DNA of 64,000 bases from Marchantia polymorpha subsp. ruderalis (Eukaryota > Streptophyta > Marchantiopsida > Marchantiales > Marchantiaceae), in the NCBI GenBank assembly GCA_037833965.1, contig AP031351.1:3856501-3920500 (forward strand), written 5' to 3'. The position numbers were made by a program, and so were the translations under genes. Shown one piece after another: positions 25,501 through 38,827 of this stretch. Each line of letters begins with the position of its first letter. Position 1 is the stretch's first letter. The notes under the pieces were generated by a model. The model was not told the DNA's origin and did not search any database. It saw only the letters and a list, made by a program, of their open reading frames with translations.

Positions 25501-27887
25501 ACACACGATCCACGAAGCCACCTTGGCATCTCCTTTTCTTGCTAGCTGTACAGAAGAAAGCAAATCCTCCCCCTAGACAATCTTACATCTTAAACCATCT
25601 CTAGAAGACAAGCATTTCTTACGAAAAAGCGCTCACCTACACCAGCCTACAGCCAGTGGTCAGCGCGGGATGTGTCCTCAGAGCGATCGGCAAAAGTAAG
25701 AGGAAAGGTACTCGGGGCAAGAAAAACAGAAAAAGGCATCGATCCGATTCGCTCCGCAAGAACGCAGACAGCGCCTAGCGGCACTCAAGTGATGCCAATC
25801 GTTCGTGCAGTTTCACCTTCATGATGGTGTCACATTTCACTCGATGAGAATATGCCAGACATAATCTCGCCTGGTGCAAGCCGAGCGAACGAGCACTCTC
25901 CCTCTCACTAAAAAAACCCCAATTCATCCATCCATCACTCTCCCCATCCCATCTGGGCCACGGGCATCTCCTTTCTTTATCTTCCTCGCTGGCGCTGGCG
26001 CGCACATTGCATCAGTCCAAGCATTCGAATCGTGAGCCTGGCGCCGCGCCCCTCCCTACCTGGCTCCCTCGTCCCGCCACTTATCTGCTGAGCTCTTATG
26101 GTTCGATATTCGAGGGCTTTTATCGCCTCGACCATTATTTGGCGGTAATGGAACCAGATCTATGACATCCGACAGACAGACTGCGCAAGTTGTCAATCCG
26201 TTCCGTTGTCTCCACTTGCCATATGCGTTTCTACAGACACACAAGTGACACACTTTAAAAAATTCAGTCCTAGGAAAACAGTTTCCAACTTGTCGAGACT
26301 CGAGAGTCCTGGCTTCTCTGCACAACTGTGCTCATCCTTTAGCTCCATCCAGTGTAGCAAGGCATAGAAGGACATTATGAAGACAATGGCACCTCGCACC
26401 CAGAGGAAGGAATGTCTCTCATATACAGAACAGCAACTGCAGCAGTCAGGTCCCTCTTCTTACTACGCTATGGTCGTCGTGGTAGTGGTAGTAAGAGTGG
26501 GCAGTCGGACGCCATGAAATCCTCGTTGCTTGGGTTTTTCACCAGACTGGCTGCTGGCGAGGCTGAGGGGGTGATAAAACGCAACATGAATTGCGAAACG
26601 AGACAGTTGTCTTGCGAGACACAATTGTCATCAGGTTGGTTTCGTTCAACTACCTCAAACTGAAGCTCGCTGGTTCTTGAGGGTAAAAAAAGTTCTAACA
26701 TTATCTCGAATTTCTTGTCCTCTCTGGTTGCACTGCACTGTACTACGCGGCCTTTCTTGCTTGTAACCTGACCAAGGGACCAATGAGCTGCAAAAGCTCC
26801 TCCTCCTCCTCATCATCATCATCATTTATACCATAACACATGACAACTTTCAACTCAATCTCTTAAATTCTGCTTGTTTTTCTCGTCCTCACCCTTTTTT
26901 CTTGATGATCGCCATAGCATACTCGGCCACTCTTTACCTTTTTGTTCCGAGATTTGTCGACGAAAGAGCCCCCTGAAAACTTTATCGGGTGACTGGTTTT
27001 TCAGAAACAAAGAATTGTGCTACATTACTAAAATTGACGGTGCTGACTGTACGGTTACTCAGAAAAGATGGAAAGGGTCAGAAAGGGAAGGATCTCTATA
27101 ATAAAATAAAAACATGAATGTGTGTCCAAGTATGTCGAAGTTAATTTGAGAAGCAAAGACGATTTTTTACAGTTTGACATGTAACACTTTATGCTCATGT
27201 GACCCATGATACCAGTTTACGGCTTGATGGGGTCGTCCACTCCTTTTTGCTATATCACTCGGTCCACCCTTGCTCTCTCACTTTGTGTTCACTTGTCAAC
27301 TGACTACATCTATGAAAGCAGATCACACAGGGCCTCACTCCTCAGGACTGGGCAAAATCTATGGATGGAGAAATAGAAGGAAGTCACCGCTCTGCGAGAA
27401 TGTATGTCAACCAATAATGGCTTAAGAAATGAACAGTCGAACACAACTTCCTCGTGAAACTTTTGGTGACAGTAGGTCGAATTGCAACCACCATAGCATG
27501 ATTGCTCGATCATTTACCTACTCACATAATCATGTGCCGTTCGAAGGATAGAACACTCTAGGCTTCAGACGTTCGACCTAGTCTCCGAATTTACATTGTG
27601 ATATTGAAATGCATCTAGGTAGAAACCTGAAGAAAATCAAGTTGATTCTCAAAAACTACGAAATTTGAGGCGTGCCTTCGATGTGAGTGTTTGAGAAGCA
27701 TGATTAGGTGTACAGAAGGTTTCAACTTTCCATTCATATTTCACATTCGTCATCAGAGCTGCTTCTGATTCAAGTTAAAACTCGTTCATGACGATGTGTT
27801 GCATGAAATCCAGAAGATTCAACAGTTTTCGAATTCCAGCATTTCCAAGCTGAGTTATCGAAACTTTCTCATAACGCCACCTGATTC
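22594..27887. other. No gene recognised
   Basis: Open frames at 23020-23394 and 24479-24829 (plus) have no recognisable domain. A GC-rich stretch at about 25.3-26.1 kb resembles promoter or UTR DNA. A piece at about 25.15-25.04 kb (minus) between ctttcag and GTAAGA could be a 5' UTR exon of the unidentified minus-strand gene. A (CTC)n(ATC)n run lies at about 26798-26826. Confidence 0.3.
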
Positions 27888-28001
27888 TTACTTTTTCTTA
27901 GCCCCTCCTTCTTTCTTTTTCTTCGCTCCTTTCTTTTTACTTCCTCCAGCTTTGCCCTTCGTCTTACCTCCTTTCTTCTTCTTTTTGCCGCCTTTACCGC
28001 C
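27888..28001 (-). CDS. Lys/Gly-rich terminal exon, probable C-terminal tail of the DRC10-like gene
   Basis: On the minus strand, after the acceptor gtccgtgaacag, 38 codons read GGKGGKKKKKGGKTKGKAGG then SKKKGAKKKKEGGAKKK and a TAA at 27888-27890. The frame starts in phase 0, which matches the phase-0 donor after QKKK at 32483 in the IQ exon of the DRC10-like gene. IQCD/DRC10 and other axonemal proteins are known to end in Lys/Gly-rich tails right after the IQ motif, so this is the likely last exon across an intron of about 4.5 kb. An alternative acceptor at 28030 (phase 1) would add TDLYVVREQ. It could instead be the end of a separate gene. Confidence 0.5.
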   Translation of the reverse strand, partial: GGKGGKKKKKGGKTKGKAGGSKKKGAKKKKEGGAKKK

Positions 28002-28030
28002 CTGTTCACGGACGACATACAGATCAGTCC

Positions 28031-31000
28031 CTATGGCAATGGTGGACTGTGACCCCGCCAGGCCTCAGCACTCTCATCACTTTCTTGAAAATAAAAGTCT
28101 CAGCTCCAACAATATACATATAAAAAACATACATTTCAATCGAAAAGGTGCAGGAGCATATCTAACCGCAAGATTGTAGACATACGACTGAGACCCTGAA
28201 CAAACTTTAGTGCGTCTATCATAACTGTCCATCACTTCGACGACAATAAAATAGAACATGACTATCGATCGATTTGTAGCCCAACCTAGAAAACATTGTA
28301 GGTTGGTGTTACGTAGAGCCCTCCGCGTCCACTTCTCTCCCCACTCCGAATCGAACTTTTCTTAAAGACGGTTTCTAGCATAGTAGCCTGTAATCTTACG
28401 ACACTCTTCCACACCGAGCATACATGCTAAACTGTAAATCTCTGGAGAGTGCATTAACAACATCTTCGGTTTGTGATGCATTAATCTGCACTGCCGGTTG
28501 TGGTTCATGAACCATTGATGAATCCAGTTGTTCATGATTGAGTAGCCGCTAATGACAGCTCTTCGGGCTGGTTGAAATCAAGATGACTGCCGTCTAATTT
28601 CTTCAACACCAAAAGTATTGTCTGCAGACCGATGTATCGAATGGACCAAATGAAACTAGGTCTCGTTTCTTCGTAATAATAGAAGGCACTGCAAACTGAA
28701 GAACTAAACAGGATGCTATCTTTGACGATGGTCAAAGATGCACTATACAAGTTGGAATGGTTTTCTCCCGAGAAGAAGAACCTGGAAAAGTTGCACCAAG
28801 TGGCTCTCTGGCTTTAGTGCATATTCCTAAATGAGGTCCGCTTGCCCTAAAGGCCAGTGGGTTGTCCCGGTGCTGTATGCCACAGTTTGGTCGAGAGCAC
28901 GTGCAATCGAATGTTTAATTCTCTACTACTTTATGGTCTCACTCTCCACAATTCTACGGTTTCACGAAAGGGCAATTTTTGGCCGTATAATTTGGTGTGT
29001 TACACGAGATGCATATCGAGGCCAAGTCTTGCGAACTGGGCTACGCGCATTGTAATGAGTACTGAGTGTAATCCACTAGGACAGAGAACAAAGCAATGGC
29101 CAAGGGAAGTGGAATGAGAGAGGGTGCCAGCCTCTGTCGAGGTACATCCATGTTTCGGATATCCGCTGGAATTCTAGAACAATTTCGAAAATGATTGCTT
29201 TTCAGGCCAATCCAAAGATTCGAATAATGTCAGTGTTCAGTAGATCACTGGAAGTGAAATTAGTTTCTAATGCGAATGACACGATTAGCTGAAAAGGTCT
29301 CAAGGAATCTTGGCAAACTGGTTGAAGATGCACAGCGATCTGGTCAACTTTCTGGTTTTAATAAAGGCAATAAAGAGTTGCAGAATTTCTATTCCGGAAC
29401 GCCCTAATAGCAATGGCGATAATGATGGATGGGCCTGGATTTGTCTGCACTCCGATGGATCAGATTGTGTAACTCCGGGTCGGACATCCAGGCCTTGCTA
29501 AAAACAGCAACGAGGTATGATCTTGTTCCAGAGAGCACGGCGATGAGCGAAATGCTTCAGATTCTATTACCACGTGGCAGCGCATCTCGTGGAAAGGGCA
29601 AGAACCTGTGGCATGGATCGAAGAAGCCCCAAATTCGTCTTCGGTAACGTGTGCGCATTCGCATGTGATGTTGTCTTCGTCTCGCGTCATCGTCGCCTTT
29701 CAAATACATGGAAGGCGGGAGCGCTGTGCCTCCCGAAGTGCTTCGCCGCGGTAGGATGATTTAGGACGACACGCAAGACGCGCCGTCGGTTGTAACACGG
29801 ACCGGAGAGAATCCGATCCTCCGAAGAGAAACTCTCGGGCACTTGAGATCAAACTCCTCTTGAGACATTTCTTTCGTCACAAGAGCATCAATCAAATCAG
29901 AAGACGCTCTTCAGAGCCAGAGACTGCCCCCCCTGATTCGAATGAATTTTGAGCTACCCGCGTTTCCTTCTCACTTTTACGGAGAAGTGTAGAAACCAGT
30001 CGCGATTGCTCTCGAATAAATCCCCACACCTTGCGATCGAGGGTGCGGTATTCTCATACGAGCCTTTTTTCTTTCTTGCCATGGAACCTCGTCTCATGTG
30101 AGCGGGAAACGGTCCCCTTGAGAAATTTCGTCCTCAAGACAAGAACAAGAAGCCCCTCACCCTAGGAAATGAGATTTTGTACTTACAGTACTCTTCTAAT
30201 CTTTTGCCATCAAAATTAAGATTAAAATCCACTACCTTGAGAACAAAAGTTTGTAGAAACTTTTCTTTCCGTACCAATGTAGGCCATCGTAGTGAAGCTG
30301 GAAATCGGAACTCGAGGTTTTTCACGCTGACAATAGATCCATAACTTCGCACTTTCATGATCTAATTAATTGTCAGTATGAAATTGTTCAGACCCAGACC
30401 CAGCGCTATTTGACATGTTTCTCATTGTCTGCCGATTCTTGTAATGGATGCATCTTTCTTTTGATTCCACTTGGCCCACCTTTCATGTTGTGGGAGCTAC
30501 AGCCCGCACAACATCACGACCACGACCACGAGGCTCGTCAAAGAATCAGATCTTCGGATCCAGAGGCACCCGAAGTCCTACACAAATCTACATGTGCAGG
30601 AGCTGGAACGCAGCTGGGGAGGTGCTATCCAATTCGAGGCGGCACGAGTCACAAGGCCACGACAAGCAGCACGTGCGAGCGAAGGAAGTCCATCGGGGAA
30701 AGGAAAACCAAATACTGTATTGCAAATGGATGAAAAGCGCCCCCCAATCAGTAGAATCTTAGCGGGATCCTCGTCTCGTCGTTGACGTACTGAGAATTTA
30801 TCGTCTGCGCGAGGATTTTCCGAGCTCCCGTCTGCTGTGAACGCAAGTCGCGTTCGCTCGGCCAACGAAAGCAAAGGACAGTACAATAAGCGCGTGAATG
30901 GTCACCCGGCAGAGGAGACAGGAAATCTGGCGATGCTAGAATCATGGTAGCATGCTAGAACCTCGTCGTGGCTTGAATGCCACCAAAATTGTACGTATGG

Positions 31001-32482
31001 ACTGCGGATGAGGTTCCATCGTCCACGGTGTTCGGCATCTGGACGGTCCGAGGCGAATTATGAAGCTAGGGACGGCAAGGACGCGGGCACGCAGGCTCCT
31101 GACAGATGCGAAGAACACAGGGTCCGAGATGGCGATCCCGGGTCTCGAAGCTTGGAGACCGCTTTTGGATCAATCATATGATTCCACTCATAGAATCCAT
31201 GATGAGCAGCTTGCATTTGTGCTTCATAGAATGGCACGTATGAAGTCAGACAAGAGTTTGTCCTGCTGAGTGTGTTTCGTTGCGAATTGATCCGTGAATC
31301 GACATCGACATCCGGCCTACTAGCCGGGCTAAGAGCAGTGTGCCAGATCTAATGAAATTAATTGTGGGCTGATTCTGCACTGGCATCATCAGATGTAGAT
31401 AGGAAGGATGGGAGGCGGTCAACTCACATCTCGGACAGAAACTACAAACCAAGGACCCTCCACCTTCCCTGAGGACTAATCCTCTCGAATCTGTCGCAAG
31501 TCTGGGTTAAATGCACAAGGACAACATAAATCCAAGGTGCCCCACTGGTGGTTGAGGAACTGAGTCGCATGAATTACTTTTCCTTGCTGCTGATGCTATG
31601 GACTCAATGACCCTACGATGCAGCCATGAGCTGTAGTCTACACCATCTTTCTAGTTAGGAGGAATCAGTGAAGAAGCGGATCCCGCAGCATCTCTAACAG
31701 ACATCCGCAGTGCCCACATTGCTTTCATCCCTTGAATCCTACTCTTCCTACTGCGAGAAAACTTCCTGCCTATTATACTCGGCTATGATTCCCTGCTACT
31801 GAAGCCCTTTACACTGGCTCTTGGAGCTTTACAGCAAAGACTCGATTGTGTTCGACTACGAACCTTCAACCTCAAGGTTTCATGCTGATGTCAACATTCT
31901 ACGACTCATGTCCAGAAACTATACGCTCGGGCCAAGTTCAACCTCATCTGAACATGTGCATTCTAGCCGTGTCCGGTATGTACAATGATCAACACGTTAT
32001 AATCCTACATCCATCGCTGCTTTAGCCTGTACATCGTTGTCTAAATATGTAGTTCTCCAGGACTCCAGCAAATTATACATACGAGGTCTACCCTTCAGTT
32101 TTACTGACAAAGTGCTTGTTGGCAGTATGTACCGAATCAATTATGGGCATGCCTTATTGGAACACACAGTATATAGTGATTTTCTTCGATGATTCTACAT
32201 GGACAATCAAGCGGATACTGAACTTGGCTCATCACCGTGTAAAACTGAAAGTAAGTGCACTTTTCCAGAATGTCAGAATCAAGGACCGATTTGGGCATAT
32301 GATCTTTTGGCTGCCATTTTCCGACTTTGAATACATAGGCGGATAACATTTTAACTACTTTTGTTTAGACATCATGACACGGACAGTTGACATGAAGCGA
32401 ATGGTGCATATATCCCACAACAGTGAGTGTCAACTTGTACACAAAAATGGTACATGCAAGTCTGGAGAGGTGATGAACATAC
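28031..32482. other. Probable long intron or intergenic DNA, no gene recognised
   Basis: If the Lys/Gly-rich exon belongs to the DRC10-like gene, this is its last intron. It includes a GC-rich part (29.6-31.2 kb) that looks more like a promoter or UTR, so another transcription unit is possible. One minus-strand piece at 30358-30236 starts with ATG and ends at CTCAAG|GTAGTG. It could be an exon but has no recognisable motif. Confidence 0.3.
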
Positions 32483-35400
32483 TTTCTTTTTCTGCCTAGC
32501 AACGTACGCCTTGTGCTTCTTCCAGGCACGCTGAATCTTGCGAGCTGCATGATAAGGTACTTTTCGTTCCACGAATTTATTCTGGTCAAGTTGCCACGGA
32601 ATTCTTCGTGTTAGCTCGTTGTTCGAGCACACTTGTGAATGCTCGCGATGCATCAGATGAGAACTAATTCATATTTAGGCGCAAGTATGGATCACACCTG
32701 AGCAAAGGACTAGCGAGTCACTTTTCAGAATACTTCGATCTATATATACCACATGCGGATAGTAGTGGAGTTGAAAAGATGAAGTTCAGCTACTGCATGT
32801 AATATACTCTGGTGAGCAGCCTTTTGAATGCACTTACACATATTCGTTCCCATGCAAGTCTCTCTTCTTCTGCTTTAACAGCCGCCTGCCCATCAAACGG
32901 TGAAAACTGGGTCACATTTGTCATGAAGAACAATGACAAGAAAGACTTTTGCAAAGTTTGACGTCAACCCGGCTATAGTCTCGTCAAGCACACGTGTGTA
33001 TATTTTCCCCCAAGGGCCCAACAGAGAGAGTACCAGACGGGCTTTTTCGTCAAAATAGCCCTGATATAAGTTGATCTTCGCTTTCATATCTCTGTGTTCC
33101 TCCTGCAAAGCAAACGTCTCCGATTCTTCAGAAATTAAGAACATGAATTGACCGCCCATTTCATACAGCCAAACTTGCAGTTCAAGTTCTCATGCACTGT
33201 ACGCTGGGCATACACAAAAAAACGGTGAAAAACGCTCCACATCATTCAAGAAATTATCTGGCTTCCAGCAGTACTTGCTCTATTACCCAGATCAGCTTCC
33301 CTTCTGTCAAGTTCAGTTAAGTCCCTACCGGACGCCAGTAGCTATGGAGCTAGTTTCTCCACTACATTTCTCAGTAATTGATAAAGGTCTTTGTCGGATC
33401 ATGAAAACCACGATCAAACGGGATTTGGAAGCAAAGCTGGCATCAGGGAGGGACAATCAGGGTTCTGCCAGTCGAAACACCATAATGATCAGATTTTCAC
33501 TCATCAGAAGAAATCAGGGAAGGAGAACGGGAGGAAGCCTATCTATTTTCCTACATCTGACGAAAGGCATACGACACTGTCTGGCATGATGGGCTGATGT
33601 ATTCCTCATGGAAGGGTGGCATTCGAGGTAAAATGTGGACGGTGGCAACACCAACATCAAGAGCACGGTCTTGGTTGATAGCCAACGAGGTGATTACTTT
33701 GAGACTGATCAGGAAAAGGCCCAGGCGGAAACTTTCAAATAAATTCGTAAATCCAATACTGGAAACAGTACAAGAAAACGCTTTGGGCATCCGTGAGGAG
33801 GAGCCGCATTGTTGTTCTCCAGTGACAATTTGTGGACTGAGAAAAACTAGATAAATGATATATGGCAACTCTGTAACAAGAATGGGGAAAGGGTGCAGGA
33901 GAGACACGGAAGAAAAGCTGGTTTGACATGTGCGGCATGGAGGCAATTTTTATACTGATTTTTCATAAGCAACTAGAGGAACATGACCAGCAATGGACTT
34001 GTGACCTCGTGATAGCTCGTGTTCCGTCCTATTCATATCTGGAAAATTACTTTTCAGAATTATATACTAACTCTCGAAGCCCCAGAAGTACAGAAGTTGC
34101 TGATAGGGGCACAAGCACGATGGACAACTTTCCTCCATACTACTCGACCCACATTAGCGTATGAAATGCCAATCCCGTCCAATGCGCCAGGCTGCAAACA
34201 GTACAGCTGAACGAACATCGTACTGGGATATCCGCACGCACACAAAGAGCTCAAACAGGAGCAAGATCAGATTCAGAACTTGAAATTCGTACGTTTCTCG
34301 TAGAAGTTATCACTACGTTTTGGGCCCATCTCATGATAAGACAAATGCCACACCACCGGCATGCAGGAATTCTACTGGGGGATGTAAAGACTCCAAAAGA
34401 GCAAGATAGACTTGCTGAACCTTCTTTGCGTCAGGTGCACGACAATAACAAGGTAAGGAAATTGTTCTCGGTAGTAGATGAATGGGAGACACAAGCAAGG
34501 CCGATTGATACTTGATCATTGAAGTATATTAGTGGTCTCTAAGGAGGAAATGGAAAGGAATCACATATCAGACATCTAGTTCGCAACAATGGACCTCGAA
34601 ACCTTTGAAATTAAGCCCTACACCGAGGGTGGTTCATTTTCCTTTCCCTTTTCAAATTTAGGGGCGCTCCCAGCACCTTATCTTGAACTTCCATCTGGAG
34701 GTCATGCCTCTCAATCATAAGAGCAAAATGGAAAACCATTCCACAACTTGCATACTGCGTCGCAGGGAGGACGAAACTCCTCTTCATTCTGTCATGATAC
34801 CGAGCTCTCTCTCCAACATGAGAGAAAAGTGCTTCTCTCATGAAGGAGTCCAAGCTGTTTCAGGATATCACCAAACCTTGACCCAAACCCCAAAGCAGCC
34901 GCGTTTGAAACATATTTACTGGGGTTCTTATTCTTCAGGAGCATCAGCTACCTGAACACTTTTAGGTTGATACTTAATGGTCCGATCTGATGCAATGGGG
35001 AAGAAACTCACTACGAAGATATCCTCTTCACAATCAACCACTCGTCTCTCTTCCTTTCTACTTTTTCCGCTCCTCCCATCCCGCTGTTCCTCTACTACTC
35101 AATCTCTTCAAGCTAGCAGTGGCCGGCAAGGGCGCCGTGTCTATGATCTTCAGGCTAAGTCAGGCACATCCTCGTGATTACAGTCACAAATAAGAGTTTA
35201 TATACTGCATCTTTTACACCAACTATTGCTAGGTTGTAAGCTGCTGTGGATTTAACAATCACTCCAGCAAAATATAACATCAGGAGCTTTGGATAAATGG
35301 ATAGTCTTACACAGAGCGCATCGAGCTCAGCCTTCCGCGTCAGAATGCCCTGTTCATACTCCTCAAGCAAAGCCTGCACCTCCTCAACACTCTGGCCTTT

Positions 35401-38400
35401 CTTACCCCGTAGTGACAATTCTCTATCACGATTGTCGTTCTGCATATGCCAAAGTTCCAGTCAACAGTTTCTAAAAGTAAGCGATAAATGCAGATCATCA
35501 AACGAAATTGAAGTGTCTAATAATATGGTCAGAAGGCATCACATAGCAAGGTCTAATCTGCACCTGCATCTTTGTCAGGTTGGTACTCATCGTTGTATTC
35601 TCCGCGAGCAACATTGTTTCCTGCATTTCAAGCATCATCGTCAAACATGATAATCATTCAAATCTTCATCAAATGCTTTTATAACGATTACAGCTTACCT
35701 TCTGCTGTAATTTAGCTCATCCATGCTGTAACATCAAAATCAAGCTCGAAGACATGAAATATTGACAAATATTAATCTCCAAGGTCGTCAAATTGAGCAT
35801 TCAAAATAATTGAGCAGGGAGATGCTCTTTCACAGGATTTATGGTAAGTGCACCGTGTGACCTCGGCATTAAAGGCCTTGAACTCTCGTTCTGCGAGAGA
35901 ATCACAGTCGGCTTTAAGCTGCGCCTCTAATGCCATCCTTTGGGCGTTAGAGGTGTCCTTGTCCTCTGCAATTCATATTGTTGGTGATTGCTGTTACTGA
36001 ACTTACTCCGTTTTAATAAATTCTGCATTTTGTTGGTCCCAGAGCTTCAAAGTAAACATAAGGCCTTAGGTCTAGGTTGACACAGATCGGTGAAATAATT
36101 CATGCGGGACATATACATAATACATATGGGACTCTTCTGAGTTGACATGAGTGCAAGGCGTGAATTTCGTAGAATATCGATTCATTCGAACGACATCAGT
36201 ACATCACGTCTAAATCGCGACTCAGTCCTCACGAAGTTTGAAAATAGGTACACAAGGGAAGTCATAACCATACGTTGAATCTTCTTCTCGGCCTCCTTGT
36301 ACTGAGCATACTGCCTAGCACGCTCTTTGCGTTCTGCATCTAGTTGTAACTCTAATGCTTGATGCTCCTTCATAGCCTGCATACGCCTTAAAAAAAACGT
36401 GGTCTCAACTTATCTTCAGAGGCTTCCTTTTGAAAGCAAGCTCATTCTGGTACTGGAGTATCTTAATCTACACTACAAGGATAGTGAAGACCGTCTGCTT
36501 CTGAAAAGTTAGATTGTTGCGAACGAACAAAGAGGAGACAAGCAAACAGGAGCTTTTTTCATCCTTTTGCTAGGGGCATCTGATTGGGGTCCTCCAAGTG
36601 TAGATCCTGATTCGGAAACATAGAACTCGCAACCAAACGGACGTACGCGTGTGTGCGCATGCTGCTAATAAGAAGATATGAAGTGCATTGGTTTTACTAG
36701 ATTCACCACGCTCTGTTGTGAGGGCATGAAATCATTCGCGAGAAACAAAGGGGAAGAATAACAACGTCACTGCCTTTATCCGCTAAAATGGACTGTGAAA
36801 CATTAAGCGAAGCAGAACCTTCTCTTCACGATAGTACATCTCCTTCCGGTAATCTTCAATTGCTTCCTCTTCTTCGAGAGATGTTCCCAATCTTTTCAGC
36901 GCTAGCATTCTGAACTGCATCAAGGAGGAGAAACTGATGAAAACTGCAAGACTTATCCAAAATGTTGCCCTTTCATGTTTACAAGCTCTACGACCAAATT
37001 TGAGCTCCTCACAACGCCCATTTTTGAGCATTTTGGTAAGAGAATTCCTTAGCAACGAGAAAGACAGAAGAAGCCGAAGAAAATCCCAACAAACACAGTA
37101 CTACGTTGTAAAACATACCTTTTGAAACATCTTTTGAAAATATTTTCCTGAGCCAGACTGCTTCGTTTTCAAAGAGGCAAATATTTCAGCACTATCACTG
37201 TGTTGCTGGAATGAACCTAGGTGAACATAACAATCAGTTCAAAGGTTCGTCGAGGAAGCTGTCAATGAATAAGCTTCAGCGTTTTCTTAGTCTACAATGA
37301 GAGACAAGAGTTGCTAGTTTACATGCTAATGTGAGGAAAGTATGAACTATTCGACTCTAGCATCTCCGGCATCGACCCCACGTTTAAAACTCTTAAATAG
37401 CATGAGCGCAGATATGCCTCTGTGTGCCTTCGTTGCCTTTGTTTTCCTGTTTGCCTATAGCTACATTACAGAGAACCAAGACACTTAACAGAGAGTGGAA
37501 GAGAGACAGAGTACATATATAGTCGTGTTTGAACTTTCAAGGCATTTCATGCTTTCGACTCTGTCGTTGTGATATTGCATTTAAGCGTATGGAATTTCAC
37601 ATCCACTGAACTCCAGAAACACAAACATATTCACGTTCAGCATATTCGAATTCTAACAGGAACCTCAAGAGAATGTCGGAGAGGGATAGAAATTTCACAT
37701 ACAGCGAAAAGACGAGCGAGCACCCAAGCAGACCAGCTCAGCTGCCTTTCGGCATCTAATAAAGTCTCTTGTTCTCCTGATAAAACTGCACGCTCCCAGT
37801 TGAAAAGAATTTCCACGTGCACTAGCAACGCTTCGTAAACTTCCTAGACAGTAGCAAGAGCATTGGAATTTTGCTGTTCAATATGGAGAACGTTTTATTC
37901 CTAATTTTGAAGGCAAAGAACATGACAAATTGAAAATAGTTGCACAATTCATCTGGACGTTCAGCGTTGAGCTAAGGTGCATGAATGGTCACATGCTAAT
38001 TGCTTTCTATGATCTTACTCAGCATCTCAGAAGCTCGATCAAACTCCCATAATATATATAGTCTTCTGCTCCGATACCATTACATCTCAAAGTTTCTAAA
38101 CATCCCTGTACCTGTTCTGATTTCTTCATTCCTCTGGTCCCTTTATTGCAGTAGTGCTGTGAATTTCCCGATATATTTCAGGCATTTCACTCATGATACT
38201 ACGACTCAACTTTTTAAGACTTTGATAAAGGCTGGTAAGCACCGGGACTTACGGGAGAGACATTATTCTTCAGGATTTCAGCATGTTGTTGTTTCACAGG
38301 GTCTGAAATCCTTCTTTCCATAAGGCTGAGGAACTCATCTGTCACATAACTCAAACCCCTGCAGATATACTGCTTCAGCAACGGAGGATTGCTGTGGCTT

Positions 38401-38827
38401 GGCTTGCAGATTGATATTTGGTCAGCCTACGGAATATGAGATCCTGACAATGAACACAAAAGGATGCAATGAAGCGCAGTGCATCGACTTATCAGATAAG
38501 GTATGGCAAAGATTGGCAATCAACCCACCACAACATCACCAGTCCCTCGTCGAGAAGGTTGAGCAGTGCACTACAATATATGACAGGAGGTTCTCGAGCT
38601 ATTATCTCCTCGATGTTGTCTGGAAGTGTCGGCTCCTTCTCCACCTGGACCCTCTCCACGACCTGCTCGCCATCATCGTCCACAACATATTGCCCATACC
38701 TGGGGAAGAACCCAGGCAGAGGGAAAACATGATGAGGCTTCTTGGATGCCTTGGCAACAGAAGCCTTCTTCGTCGCTGCCGGTGACACCGCCGCCATTTG
38801 CACAGCTTGCTCGCTTCTATTCACCAT
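32483..38827 (-). CDS. DRC10: Dynein regulatory complex subunit 10-like (IQCD), coiled coil plus IQ motif
   Basis: Exon chain on the minus strand: 38827-38529, 38358-38253, unresolved piece(s) at 38.1-37.6 kb, then 37205-37119, 36914-36819, 36376-36274, 35965-35862, 35620-35564, 35439-35311, 33102-33034, 32885-32840 and 32544-32483. The last nine exons keep phase throughout and give 251 codons of charged coiled coil (for example LDAERKERARQYAQYKEAEK) ending in an IQ motif, RKIQRAWKKHKAYVAR. The order of the final blocks (NRDRELSLRGKK, EEYEQGILTRKAELDAL, EEHRDMKAK, KAEEERLAWERI, IQ) parallels human IQCD as I recall it. So does the N-terminal LLNLLDEGL followed by LSYVTDEF. DRC10 is part of the nexin-dynein regulatory complex of motile axonemes. 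In land plants that means flagellated sperm. DRC9/IQCG is the main alternative. The tail exon is listed separately. GPI7 is divergent. Confidence 0.72.
33391..33760 (+). pseudogene. LINE (non-LTR) reverse-transcriptase fragment in an intron
   Basis: Inside the 2.2-kb intron between 35311 and 33102 of the DRC10-like gene, antisense to it, the plus strand carries non-LTR RT motifs. In order these are QSGFCQSKHHNDQIFT (fingers, like the usual GFR.GRST.D.IFTL), KAYDTVWHDGL at 33564-33596 (motif A region), GIRGKMW at 33618-33638, and in the next frame TVLVDSQRGDYFETDQ up to about 33712. The motifs sit in more than one frame with in-frame stops, so the copy is dead. No ORF1, endonuclease or poly-A end is recognised. 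Weakly LINE-like sequence may continue to about 34.2 kb. Confidence 0.7.

Noticed and set aside
35697-35740. Possible small exon of the DRC10-like gene
   Set aside because: It does not keep phase, while direct splicing from 35862 to 35620 does.
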